Assembly (NCBI GenBank): GCA_963735465.1
Contig: CAVTLA010000002.1
Span: 62,001-126,000 of the forward strand
Source: DASZHJ01 sp963735465
GTDB lineage: Bacteria; Pseudomonadota; Alphaproteobacteria; ATCC43930; CGMCC-115725
DNA length: 64,000 nucleotides
Direction: 5' to 3'
This document shows positions 9,006 through 16,865 of this stretch, one piece after another (positions within the stretch are counted from its first letter, which is position 1; each line of letters begins with the position of its first letter). The notes beneath the pieces were generated by a model. The model did not search any database. It was given only the letters and a program-made list of their open reading frames with translations, and was not told where the DNA came from. The translations under genes were made by a program, and so were the position numbers.

Positions 9006-10232
9006 CTATCGAGGTCCTGTCTTCCCGTTGCCAAAAGCGCCCGCTGCGGCCAGCGCCTCGGTCGCGGCGCGGTCGAGGCCCAGCCACTCCGACAGGACGG
9101 CGCCCGTGTGCTCCGCCAGCAGCGGCGGCGGCGCGGGCTGCGGCGGCGGCGCGTCGTCGAAGCGGATCGCGCTGGCAACCGCGCGGACCGCGCCGGCGGC
9201 GGCGTGGGGCATGCTCTGGATCATCCCGCGTTCCACCAGCTGCGGCGCCATGCAGACCTCGGCCACGGTCTTGATCTCGCCGCAGGGCACGCCCGCGGCA
9301 TTCAGCACTTCGAGCCAATGTCGCCGCGGATGCGGCAGGAACAGCGGATCGAGAAGCGCCCGCAACGCGGGCCGGTTCGAGACGCGGTCGCGGTTGACGC
9401 GAAAGCGCGGATCGTCCTTGAGCTCGCCGGCGCCGAGGGCATCGCAGAGCAGCCGCCAGAATTTCTCGTTGGCGGCGCCGACGTTGATCCAGCCGTCCGC
9501 CACCTGGAACGTCTCGTAGGGCGTGATGGTCGGGTGCGCGTTGCCGCGGCGCTTCGGCGCCTTGCCGGTGGCGAAGAAGCTGCCGGCATTCATGGTGAGA
9601 AGCGAGGCCATGGCGTCCAGCATCGCCACGTCGACGCGGCCGCCGCGCCCGGTACGCTGGCGCCGCAGCAGCGCCGACAGCACCGCCTGGGCCGCGTAGA
9701 GGCCGGAGACGAGATCGGCGACCGACGTCCCGACCTTGGTCGGCGGCCCCTCCGGGTCGCCGGTCACGTCCATCACGCCGGACTCGCCCTGGACGATGAG
9801 ATCGTAGCCCGGCCGTCCCGCCTCCGGCCCCTCGCGGCCAAAGCCGGAGACGGCGCAGAGGATCAGGCGCTCGTTGACGCGGCTCAGGGTGTCGAAGCCG
9901 AGGCCCAGGCGCTCCAGCGTCCCCGGCCGGAAATTCTCCACCACCACGTCGGCGACGGCGGCGAGCTTCAGCACGAGATCGTGCCCGGCCGGCGCCTTGA
10001 GATCGATGGCGCAGCTTCGCTTGTTGCGGTTGACCGAGAGGAAATAGGCGCTCTCGCCGCCGAGGAAGGGGGGTCCGAAGCCGCGGCTTTCGTCGCCGGT
10101 GCCGGGCTCCTCGATCTTTACGACATCGGCGCCGAGATCCCCGAGCAACATGGTGCCGAAGGGGCCGGCGACGACGCGCGTCAGATCAAGGATGCGGACG
10201 CCGGCCAGCGGCGCGGTCTCAGACCATGACAT
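9006..10232 (-). CDS. Family III CoA transferase (CaiB/BaiF type)
   Basis: 408 residues, normal length for the family. LDLTRVVAGPFGTMLLGDLGADVVKIEEPG at the N terminus (given here as the family signature region), NRNKRSCAIDLK, VVENFRPG and the GYDLIVQG segment with the catalytic Asp identify a formyl-CoA/carnitine-CoA transferase relative. It moves CoA between carboxylic acids. Its first 14 bp overlap the end of the upstream haloacid dehalogenase-like gene, and the tartrate dehydratase-like gene follows, so the three are probably co-transcribed. The CoA donor and acceptor cannot be read from sequence. The pairing with a dehydratase suggests hydroxy-acid catabolism. Confidence 0.9.
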   Translation of the reverse strand: MSWSETAPLAGVRILDLTRVVAGPFGTMLLGDLGADVVKIEEPGTGDESRGFGPPFLGGESAYFLSVNRNKRSCAIDLKAPAGHDLVLKLAAVADVVVENFRPGTLERLGLGFDTLSRVNERLILCAVSGFGREGPEAGRPGYDLIVQGESGVMDVTGDPEGPPTKVGTSVADLVSGLYAAQAVLSALLRRQRTGRGGRVDVAMLDAMASLLTMNAGSFFATGKAPKRRGNAHPTITPYETFQVADGWINVGAANEKFWRLLCDALGAGELKDDPRFRVNRDRVSNRPALRALLDPLFLPHPRRHWLEVLNAAGVPCGEIKTVAEVCMAPQLVERGMIQSMPHAAAGAVRAVASAIRFDDAPPPQPAPPPLLAEHTGAVLSEWLGLDRAATEALAAAGAFGNGKTGPR

Positions 10233-10923
10233 CCGCCAATTCCTCCATGCTGCGCACCAGCAGGTCCGGCTGATGCGGGGTGATGCCGAAGGGACGGCGT
10301 CGCCGATCGATGAAGGCGGTGCGCATGCCCGCCGCCTTGGCGCCGATGCAGTCGAAAGCGTGGTTGGCGACGAAGAGGACCTGATCCAACCGCACGCCGG
10401 AGATCTCGGCCGCCTTGGTATATGTCGCGACGTGGGGCTTGAAGGAGTTCGCGGCGGCCACGGAGATCACGTTGTCGAAGGGGATGTTGTGATAGCGCTT
10501 GGCGGTCTCCAGCATATCGGGATCGCCGTTGGAGAGCACCACCAGCTTGTAGCGCGTCTGCAGCCGCGCCAGCGCCGCCGGCACCTCCGGGAAGGGCTTG
10601 AGCCGCTCGATCGCCGCCACCAGCTCGCGCACCTCATCCATCGTATGGGGAATGCCGGCGCGCTCCATGACGAAGGCGACCGCGCGGTGGCCGATCTCGC
10701 GATAGGGCGTGTGCTCGCAGTGCAGGAGCGCATCGATCATCGAGTTCTCGAAATGCGTCCGCCGCCACCAGGTGACGAAGGAGTTGGGATCGCCCGTCCA
10801 GCCCTTGGTCCTGAGGAACGGCGTCGCCACCTCCAGGAGCCCGCCCTGCATGTCGACGACGGTGCCGTACTGGTCGAACATACAGATCTTGATGGCGGGT
10901 TTGAGCTCGGCAGCGGTGGTCAT
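10219..10923 (-). CDS. Haloacid dehalogenase type II-like HAD hydrolase
   Basis: 234 residues. HAD motif I is FDQYGTVVD with the nucleophilic Asp, motif II VLSNGDPDM, motif III lysine in SFKPHVATY, and the C-terminal VANHAFDCIGAKAAGM typical of L-2-haloacid dehalogenases. The usual reaction is hydrolytic dehalogenation of 2-haloalkanoates, although many relatives have other 2-substituted acids as substrates. It is the first gene of a three-gene minus-strand unit and is divergent from a LysR regulator, which is a likely control arrangement. Cytoplasmic; no signal peptide. Confidence 0.87.
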   Translation of the reverse strand: MTTAAELKPAIKICMFDQYGTVVDMQGGLLEVATPFLRTKGWTGDPNSFVTWWRRTHFENSMIDALLHCEHTPYREIGHRAVAFVMERAGIPHTMDEVRELVAAIERLKPFPEVPAALARLQTRYKLVVLSNGDPDMLETAKRYHNIPFDNVISVAAANSFKPHVATYTKAAEISGVRLDQVLFVANHAFDCIGAKAAGMRTAFIDRRRRPFGITPHQPDLLVRSMEELADVMV

Positions 10924-10987
10924 GGGCGGTCTCCCGGCGAGGGGTTGGTCATGCCAGACACCATGACGCGGGACCCATCATCTGTTA

Positions 10988-11012
10988 AATAGATTGTTGT
11001 TCTCTGCCTATT
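10988..11012. promoter_or_regulatory. Possible LysR-type operator between divergent genes
   Basis: Within the AT-rich 120-bp divergent spacer, AATAG (10988-10992) and CTATT (11008-11012) form a short dyad with a 15-bp spacing. LysR regulators often bind such imperfect dyads between themselves and a divergent target operon. The arms are only 5 bp, so this is tentative. Confidence 0.3.
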
Positions 11013-11043
11013 GATGCGGCATGAATGATCATCGGAGGCCGGC

Positions 11044-11949
11044 GTGAACCTGCGGACGGTGGACCTGAACCTCCTCGTCGCCCTCGACGCGCTGCTGGCG
11101 GAGCGTCATGTGACGCGGGCCGCCGAGCGCGTGGGGTTGAGCCAGCCCGCCATGAGCAACGCGCTGGGCCGGCTCCGTCATCTCTTCAAGGACGAGATCC
11201 TCGTGCGGACCGCGACGGGCATGCAGCCGACGCCGCGCGCCCGGGAGCTGGCGGGCGCCACGCGGCAGCTCCTGCGCCAGGTCGAGCATCTCCTCGCCGC
11301 CGACATCGCCTACGATCCCCACGCCTCGGACCGGCGCTTCTCGGTGCGGATGTCGGACCTGCTGGGCCTCCTGCTGCTGCCGGGGCTGCTGGAGCGGATG
11401 CGCGCGCGGGCGCCGCGGCTGGGCTTCGACGTGCTGCATCTGCCGCCGGCGCGCACCGTCGATGCCCTGGAGGCGGACGAGGTCGACGTCGCCGTCAGCA
11501 CCGGCCTCGAGCACTCCGGCTCGATCCGCGCCGAGGCGCTCTTCGCCGACCGCATGGTCTGCCTGATGCGCCGCGCGCATCCGGCCGCGCGCGGCAAGCT
11601 GACGCTGGAGGCGTTCCTGGCGCTCCGCCATCTCAAGGTGTCGCTGAGCCCCACCGACGCCCGTTTCGCCGACGACGTGCTGGGGCGCCTCGACCGCAAG
11701 CGCGACATCGCCGTCAACGTGCCGCACTGGCTCCTGGTGCCCCACGTCCTGCGCCGCACCGATCTCGTCGCGGTGATGCCGGGCCGACTGGCCCAGGCGA
11801 TCGCCGGCCGGCATCTGGTGGCCCGCGACCTGCCCTTCGCCCCCGATCCCTTCGACTGGACGCTTTACTGGCACCGGCGCTACGACGGGAATGCCGCCAA
11901 CGAGTGGCTGCGCCAGCAGATCCGCGAGGTGGCGAAACCCTTCGCCTGA
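11044..11949 (+). CDS. LysR family transcriptional regulator
   Basis: 301 residues. The N-terminal helix-turn-helix reads DLNLLVALDALLAERHVTRAAERV followed by GLSQPAMSNALGRLR, a classical LysR DNA-binding domain of the NodD/LinR-like branch. The effector-binding region follows, with FSVRMSDL and VDVAVSTG. A GTG start is used, with GGAGG a few bases upstream. It is transcribed divergently from the HAD-CoA transferase-dehydratase unit and is the best candidate for its regulator. The inducer is unknown, plausibly the hydroxy acid or its product. Confidence 0.92.
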   Translation: MNLRTVDLNLLVALDALLAERHVTRAAERVGLSQPAMSNALGRLRHLFKDEILVRTATGMQPTPRARELAGATRQLLRQVEHLLAADIAYDPHASDRRFSVRMSDLLGLLLLPGLLERMRARAPRLGFDVLHLPPARTVDALEADEVDVAVSTGLEHSGSIRAEALFADRMVCLMRRAHPAARGKLTLEAFLALRHLKVSLSPTDARFADDVLGRLDRKRDIAVNVPHWLLVPHVLRRTDLVAVMPGRLAQAIAGRHLVARDLPFAPDPFDWTLYWHRRYDGNAANEWLRQQIREVAKPFA

Positions 11950-11955
11950 ATCCCT

Positions 11956-12465
11956 CTACTGCAGCGCGCGATAGCCGCCGCGGAAATGCAGGAGGGGATC
12001 GCCGCCGGGGGCGTCGGCGTGCAGCACCTCGCCGACGATGATGCGGTGGTCGCCGCCGGGCAGCGCCGAGGCGATCCGGCACACCACGAAGGCGACGGTG
12101 CCCTCGAGCACCGGCACCGAGCTGGCGTGGACCCGGTGCGGCACGCCCGCGAACTTGTCGAGGGATTTGCCGGCGAAGCGGCGGGAGATCTCCTCCTGGC
12201 CCGAGGCCAGCAGGTTGATGCAGAAGAAGCCGCTCGCCAGCATCGGCGCCAGCGAATCCGAGCGCTCGTCGACGCAGATCAGGAATTGCATCGGGCTCAG
12301 CGACAGCGAGGTGACGGCGCTCATGGTGAGGCCGAAGGGGCGTCCTTCCCCGTCGACGGTGGTGACCACGGCCACGCCCGTCGCCCAGTGGCTGGCGACG
12401 TGGCGGAACAGGTCGGGGTCGCAGCCGCCCGTGTCAGGGGAGGTCGATTCCGCGATCTCGCTCAC
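11956..12465 (-). CDS. Flavin reductase family protein (FMN-binding split barrel)
   Basis: 169 residues, the size of HpaC/RutF-type NAD(P)H:flavin oxidoreductases. Family marks are WATGVAVVTTVDGEGRPFGLTMSAVTSLSL, split here as WATGVAVVTT and FGLTMSAVTSLSLSP, then FCINLLASGQEEISRRF and a final HFRGGYR. Such proteins supply reduced FMN to a partner monooxygenase or bind FMN themselves. No monooxygenase gene is adjacent, so the partner is unknown. It ends 6 bp from the convergent LysR stop. The ATG at 12465 is the natural start. Confidence 0.9.
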   Translation of the reverse strand: MSEIAESTSPDTGGCDPDLFRHVASHWATGVAVVTTVDGEGRPFGLTMSAVTSLSLSPMQFLICVDERSDSLAPMLASGFFCINLLASGQEEISRRFAGKSLDKFAGVPHRVHASSVPVLEGTVAFVVCRIASALPGGDHRIIVGEVLHADAPGGDPLLHFRGGYRALQ

Positions 12466-12619
12466 GACGCCGTCCCGCGACTACCGATCAAGGCTCTCCG
12501 CTTCACTGGCCGCTCCGTTCTCCGCTTCGCGCTCCGGCGTCTCGTCCGAATACCTGCAATTAACATACCGAGACCGGCCCACCGGCGGCAATGGGCGGGT
12601 GCCCAACGGAATTTTGAAA

Positions 12620-13162
12620 CTAGGCGGTGTTCGCGGCCGCCTGCAGCTTCAGCACCGTGTTCCAATTGCGGGCGGTGCCGCGGGTGCCGAGCGTCTTCTC
12701 GATGAGCGCGATCGTCAGCTTCGACCGCCCGATACCGTCGGGATAGACGATGTAAAGCGTGCGCCCTTTGACGCGCACGGTTTCCCGCCCCTTGATCGCG
12801 GCCTCGAGCGCCGCCACCGCCGGTTTCGTCGGCGCCGACTTCAGAGGCATCGCCACCAGATGAGCGGGATCGTCCGCAGCCTGGCGGGGAAACGGGTTGC
12901 CGGCGACGATCGCCGTCCATTCCCGGGCGGACCGCACCAGATAGTCCGCGCGCAGCCTCAGCCGCGTCTCGGTTTCCAACTCCAGAAGCGATTCCAGCGC
13001 CGCGCCGGTCTCCGCGCCGCCGTCGAAGATCACGTTGCCACTCTGCATCAGCGTGCGCGCATCGGCGAAGCCCAGCGCCGCAAACATCGCCCTGAGATCC
13101 GCCATGGCGATGCTGCGCCCGCCGACATTGACCGCGCGCAGGAGAGCGATGTGGGTGGTCAT
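12620..13162 (-). CDS. DUF1697 domain protein
   Basis: 180 residues, the normal length for DUF1697. Recognised by the N-terminal IALLRAVNVGG, the MQSGNVIF segment and the C-terminal GRSKLTIALIEKTLG followed by TARNWNTVLKL. The family is widespread and uncharacterised, and no catalytic motif is evident. About 150 bp without a gene separate it from the flavin reductase downstream, and a tRNA lies just upstream on the same strand. No function is assigned. Confidence 0.9.
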   Translation of the reverse strand: MTTHIALLRAVNVGGRSIAMADLRAMFAALGFADARTLMQSGNVIFDGGAETGAALESLLELETETRLRLRADYLVRSAREWTAIVAGNPFPRQAADDPAHLVAMPLKSAPTKPAVAALEAAIKGRETVRVKGRTLYIVYPDGIGRSKLTIALIEKTLGTRGTARNWNTVLKLQAAANTA

Positions 13163-13194
13163 GTGAGGAGAAAGCTAGAGCCGCGCTTATGGCT

Positions 13195-13269
13195 TGGCTG
13201 GGGCGCCAGGATTCGAACCTGGGAATGGCGGAATCAAAATCCGCTGCCTTACCACTTGGCTACGCCCCA
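13195..13269 (-). tRNA. tRNA-Gln (anticodon UUG)
   Basis: 75 nt including an encoded CCA. The 7-bp acceptor stem is TGGGGCG/CGCCCCA (5' at 13269). The anticodon stem GCGGA/TCCGC encloses the loop TTTTGAT, giving anticodon TTG. The T-arm contains GGTTCGAATCC. The discriminator base is G, as expected for glutamine. Confidence 0.97.
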
Positions 13270-13395
13270 ATTCCCGGAGCATTTTCCGCCGAAGTGGATA
13301 CCGGTTCGGCGTAGAAAATGCGACCAAATCAATGACCCAAGCGGCGCGACGATACCAGAAAGCCCCGCTGCCGCAACCGAGCCCGGAATGCGGCC

Positions 13396-13810
13396 TCAGG
13401 CCAGATCCATCGCGTACTTCTTGAGGTCCGCCAGCGCGCAGTATTCGAGCGCGCCCTCATGGGTGGCGCGCAGCACGACGCGAGGCGCCTTGCCGGCGTC
13501 CAGCGCCTCCTGCCAGCGCGGCGCGCAGAGGCACCAGCGGTCGCCGGGCTTGAGGCCGGCGAAGCCGAACTCCGGCACCGGCGTGGAGAGATCGTTGCCG
13601 CACGCCTTCGAGAACTGCGAGGAACTCGGCGGTCATGACGACGCAGACGGTGTGGCTCCCCATGTCCTCGCGGCCGGTGTCGCAGCAGCCGTTGCGGTAG
13701 AAGCCGGTCATCGGCTTGATCGAGCAGCTCTCCAGCCGCTCGCCCAGCACGTTGCGGGACGGGCTGCGCCCGCCGCCGCCGTGATCCCCGCTGGTATCGT
13801 CCAAAGGCAT
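13396..13810 (-). pseudogene. DUF2237 family gene with a single-base frameshift
   Basis: Two frames together make a complete DUF2237 protein of about 137 residues. The first part (RNVLGERLESC, MTGFYRNGCCDTG, SHTVCVVMTAEFL) is read from the ATG at 13810. The second part (FSKACGNDLSTP, PEFGFAGLKPGDRWCLCAPRW, EGALEYCAL) is in another frame. The join falls at 13615-13618, where four bases (GCAG) sit where three are expected. Either a recent mutation or a sequencing error. The family is conserved and small, with invariant cysteines; its function is not known. Confidence 0.82.
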
Positions 13811-13840
13811 GAAGCTCTCCCGTGCAATCGCCGCGCGAGG

Positions 13841-14792
13841 CTATACCGCCGCCGCCGAGGGCACCAGAGGCGAGGCCGCCGCGAGATCGCGGGTCGCGGC
13901 CCAGGTCAGGCGGGTGTCGAGGTTGCCGCCGTCCAGCGTCTCCAGGTGCCAGACGCGCTCCTTCATCCCCTTACCGGCGAGGTGCACGACCGCGAGAGGA
14001 TGATGCGGCTCGTGCGGCTCGACCAGCAGGGCGCGCCCGCGGTCGTAGGCCGGCGTGCCCTTGCCGCAGAACCAGTTGCAATAGGCCGGCAGGAAGCTCG
14101 CCGGCGCGCCCTCGGCGAAGACGACGTAATTGAGGGCGGTCTGCTCGGAGTTGACAAGCTCGAGCGTGCCGATGTCGAGGGAGCCCAGGCGCCGACGATT
14201 GACGGCGCGGGCGTGCGCCAGGGCCCAGCGGCTCCAGTGCGGCGCGTCGGCGCGGAGCGCGAAGGCGCCGGTGTTGAGGATCGCGTTGCGCCCGAGGCGA
14301 TAGCCCGCTCTGCAATCCGTAGGCCCAGGCAAAGGCCTTCTGGTTCTGGCCCCAGGGCTTCGGCCGCTTGTGGATCGTCCAGTAGCCGCGGTCGATCTCC
14401 GGCACGATGGCGAGCTTGCCGCGCCGCGCCGCGCGGATGAAAAGCTCGAGCCCGCCGTCGTCCTGCACCCAGGTGTCGGCGTCGAGCCAGAGATAGATCT
14501 CGTAGCCCGGAAAATGCTTGGGCAGATGCGGCCGCGCCGTCATCGCCTGGAAGTGCCGCGGCAGGCGGTCGCGGCCGGGGAACGCCACGTCCCAGCCGGG
14601 CTCGACGAGACGCGCGCCCTGCCCTTCGAGCCAGCGGCGCTGGGCGGGGTCGAGGCCGAGATCGAGGATCGAGATCGGCAGCGTGCGAGCGACCGGCCCC
14701 GCCTTCAGGGACAGCACCAGGCCTTCGAGGAGATCGAAATAGGCGGCATCGGCGCCGGAGACGACAGTGATCGAGGGACGGTCAGGCACCAC
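13841..14792 (-). pseudogene. Glycosyltransferase-like gene with a single-base frameshift
   Basis: About 316 residues when two frames are joined. The N-terminal part (SITVVSGADAAYFDLLEGL, EIYLWLDADTWVQDD) contains a DAD motif set like the DxD of family 8-type glycosyltransferases. The C-terminal part (GYRLGRNAILNTGAFALR, NSEQTALNYVVF, YCNWFCGKG) follows in a second frame. The break is near 14310-14316, where TTGCAGAGCG has one base too many. The start is a GTG at 14792 with GAGGA-like bases before it. Donor and acceptor are unknown. The conserved sequence on both sides of the break favours a very recent lesion or a sequencing error. Confidence 0.7.
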
Positions 14793-14867
14793 ATCCTCGC
14801 GCGCGGGTTCGCGGACCCTAAAGCGCGGACGGGGACGGCGCAAGCGAGGGGGGCTGGAATGGGAATG

Positions 14868-14983
14868 GTGCGTCCTTCGACGCGCGGCCCGGAGGGCCGC
14901 TTGCTCAGGATGAGGCGCTTTTCCTTCGTGCCATCCGCCAAGCCGCCTCATCCTGAGCAAGCGAAGCGCGTCGAAGGACGCAC
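14868..14983. repeat. Palindromic intergenic element, copy 1
   Basis: A long inverted repeat: the arm GTGCGTCCTTCGACGCGC at the left is matched by GCGCGTCGAAGGACGCAC at the right, with an inner pair GCTTGCTCAGGATGAGGC / GCCTCATCCTGAGCAAGC. Transcribed, it would form a long imperfect hairpin. Nearly the same sequence recurs at 38222-38333, and a relative at 24170-24286. It has no coding capacity and lies between divergent genes. Confidence 0.9.
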
Positions 14984-15063
14984 GATCGCGGCGCAACCAC
15001 CCTCCCGTCGACAGGCCGCTCCCGATCGCACATGATCGATCGTCAATCCTTGGAGCGTTCCCC

Positions 15064-15963
15064 TTGCCCTTTCTCGGCGTCAATTCCTGGCGGTGGCAGT
15101 ATTTCGAGAACCAGCCCTTGCGCGAGGACGTGGTGGTGCCGATCGACGACGCCACCGCCTGGACGCTCTATCCGCGCCATCGCTGGGTCTACAACAAGCT
15201 CCTGATCTGCGAGACCCAGGGCTTGGCCCACGGGCCGCACGGCACCACGCCGCCGGGCTTCCCGATCTTCTCCAAGCCGATCTACAACATGCGCGGCATG
15301 GGCACCGGCAGCCGCGTGCTGACTTCCGCCGAGGAGTACGAGGCGGCGATCGAGCCGGGCTATCTCTGGATGCCGCTCTGCACCGGCGAGCACGTCAGCA
15401 CCGACGTGGCGCTCCGGGACGGCAAGCCGCTCTGGTGGCGCCACACCACGGGCATCGCCACGGGCGACGGCACCTTCGACTACTGGACGGTGCACGCCGA
15501 GACGATGCCGGCGCTGGACGCGCGCGTGCTGCCCTGGCTCGAGCGGAACCTCGCGGGCTTCACCGGCGTCATCAACATGGAGACCATCGGCGGCACCATC
15601 ATCGAGTGCCACCTGCGCATGGCGGAGCAGTGGCTCGACCTCAATGGCGCCGGCTGGCTCAACGCGGTGGTGGCGCTCTACACGACCGGCGACTGGCCCT
15701 TCGAGGACCGCCGCCGGGAGGGCTACAGCGTGGTGCTGTTCGGCGACCACGGCGTCGCCTGGAAGATCGATCGTTCCGCGGTCAAGGAGATCCTGCGCCA
15801 GCCCGGCATCTCCTCGATCCAGATCACCTTCGACGACGACATCCCCCTGGAGCAGCACGCCATGCCCCCCGGCGGCTTCCGCCTGGCGATCGTCAACTGC
15901 TGGGACCTGGCCGCCGGCCGCGCCGCTCGCGAGCAGCTCCGCGCCCGGTTTGCGGGGCGTTAA
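15064..15963 (+). CDS. Conserved hypothetical protein with ATP-grasp-like features
   Basis: 299 residues, not a named family that I recognise. FSKPIYNMRGMGTGSRVL resembles the nucleotide-binding lysine and glycine loop of ATP-grasp enzymes. MPLCTGEHVSTDV resembles their second strand-lysine region. The block INMETIGGTIIECHLR resembles the metal-binding E...ExNPR element, with ECHLR in place of EINPR. If that is right, it would ligate a carboxylate to an amine or thiol. The start is TTG at 15064 with GGAG about 8 bases upstream; no better ATG exists in frame. It is flanked by a palindromic repeat and a small membrane protein gene. Confidence 0.75.
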   Translation: MPFLGVNSWRWQYFENQPLREDVVVPIDDATAWTLYPRHRWVYNKLLICETQGLAHGPHGTTPPGFPIFSKPIYNMRGMGTGSRVLTSAEEYEAAIEPGYLWMPLCTGEHVSTDVALRDGKPLWWRHTTGIATGDGTFDYWTVHAETMPALDARVLPWLERNLAGFTGVINMETIGGTIIECHLRMAEQWLDLNGAGWLNAVVALYTTGDWPFEDRRREGYSVVLFGDHGVAWKIDRSAVKEILRQPGISSIQITFDDDIPLEQHAMPPGGFRLAIVNCWDLAAGRAAREQLRARFAGR

Positions 15964-16060
15964 CGCGGGTCAGGGCGCGGCAAATCGCCCCATGGCCCGC
16001 AGGGTTGCGCCCGGCCGGGACGCCGCTATGATCGCGCGCAGCCCGCACCCAGGAGCGCCC

Positions 16061-16267
16061 ATGCTGATCACCGACGAGAGCAGCCTTTGGATCTTCATTC
16101 CGATCATGACCATCCTGACCGTGGTGGGCGTGATCCTCGCCGGAGTCTATGAGGACGGCTTTTTCCACTACTCCGGCATCGCGCTGTTCGTGGTCTGCGT
16201 GCTCTATATCTTCGCGACCATGAAGGCCTATTACGACGCCAAGGACCGCGGCGCGCACAGTCACTGA
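16061..16267 (+). CDS. Small two-helix membrane protein
   Basis: 68 residues with an AGGAG ribosome binding site 6 bases before the ATG. Two hydrophobic segments (about residues 9-28, IFIPIMTILTVVGVILAGV, and 35-54, YSGIALFVVCVLYIFATM) are joined by an acidic loop, and the tail AYYDAKDRGAHSH is polar. No family is recognised. It ends 2 bp before the stop of the convergent ChaC gene. A larger open frame that includes it begins upstream, but its extra part is antisense-like sequence inside the previous gene. Confidence 0.75.
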   Translation: MLITDESSLWIFIPIMTILTVVGVILAGVYEDGFFHYSGIALFVVCVLYIFATMKAYYDAKDRGAHSH

Positions 16268-16268
16268 G

Positions 16269-16865
16269 TCAGCGCGCCGGCGCCGCCGCCATGCGGCGCA
16301 CGATCTCCGCCAGGCGATGCAAGGGGCCGTCCACGAGGCCCAGCTCCTCCAGATGCTCCACGGTGTTGTGGAGGTAGTGGCTGCAGGGACCACGGTCGCC
16401 GGTCCCCTGCACGATGTACTTCGCGGTCTGCCGCAGGCTGAGCTCGCCGGCGTAATCCTTGTGAGCGTGATCGACGACGAAAGTATAGGCGTCGACACGC
16501 CGCCCGCCGGCAAGGCGCGGGCGCACCGTCTTCATGTGATAGCCGCCGCCCCGGAGCTCGCGTTCCCAGAGATAGAGCAGCGCCTCCTTGGCGTGGCGCC
16601 GCGCCACGCGATAGACCAGCCCGCGGCAGGTGCCGCCATGGTCGAGCCCCAGCACCAGTCCCGGGCAGTCCGGCGTGCCGCGGTAGCGATAGGAATAGAC
16701 GCAGAAGCGCCGATGATAGCCGTAGAGCAGCGCTGGATGCACCTCGGCGTGACGGAAGCCGGGATCCCACATCAGGGAGCCGTAGCCAAAGACCCAGAAA
16801 TCGCCGCGCCGGGCGAGCGCCGCCTTGATCGTGGGCGAATCCAGATAGTGCTCCTCCCGGCTCAC
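16269..16865 (-). CDS. chaC: Gamma-glutamylcyclotransferase, ChaC family
   Basis: 198 residues. VFGYGSLMWDPGF is the ChaC substrate-binding loop, and YLWERELRGGGYH contains the catalytic glutamate. The family cleaves glutathione (gamma-Glu-Cys-Gly) to 5-oxoproline and Cys-Gly in the cytosol. The GTG start at 16865 overlaps the EamA gene stop by 4 bp (GTGA), which indicates translational coupling. The C-terminal half carries GTGDRGPCSHYLHNTV, typical for bacterial ChaC. Regulation is not visible. Confidence 0.93.
   Translation of the reverse strand: MSREEHYLDSPTIKAALARRGDFWVFGYGSLMWDPGFRHAEVHPALLYGYHRRFCVYSYRYRGTPDCPGLVLGLDHGGTCRGLVYRVARRHAKEALLYLWERELRGGGYHMKTVRPRLAGGRRVDAYTFVVDHAHKDYAGELSLRQTAKYIVQGTGDRGPCSHYLHNTVEHLEELGLVDGPLHRLAEIVRRMAAAPAR

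Noticed and set aside
13271..13395. A second tRNA or small RNA next to tRNA-Gln
   Set aside because: The sequence has short self-complementary stretches but no second T-arm or anticodon arm.
12038..14440. An 800-codon plus-strand frame
   Set aside because: It runs antisense through the flavin reductase, DUF1697, tRNA-Gln and the DUF2237 gene; a frame crossing a tRNA and several genes is not coding.
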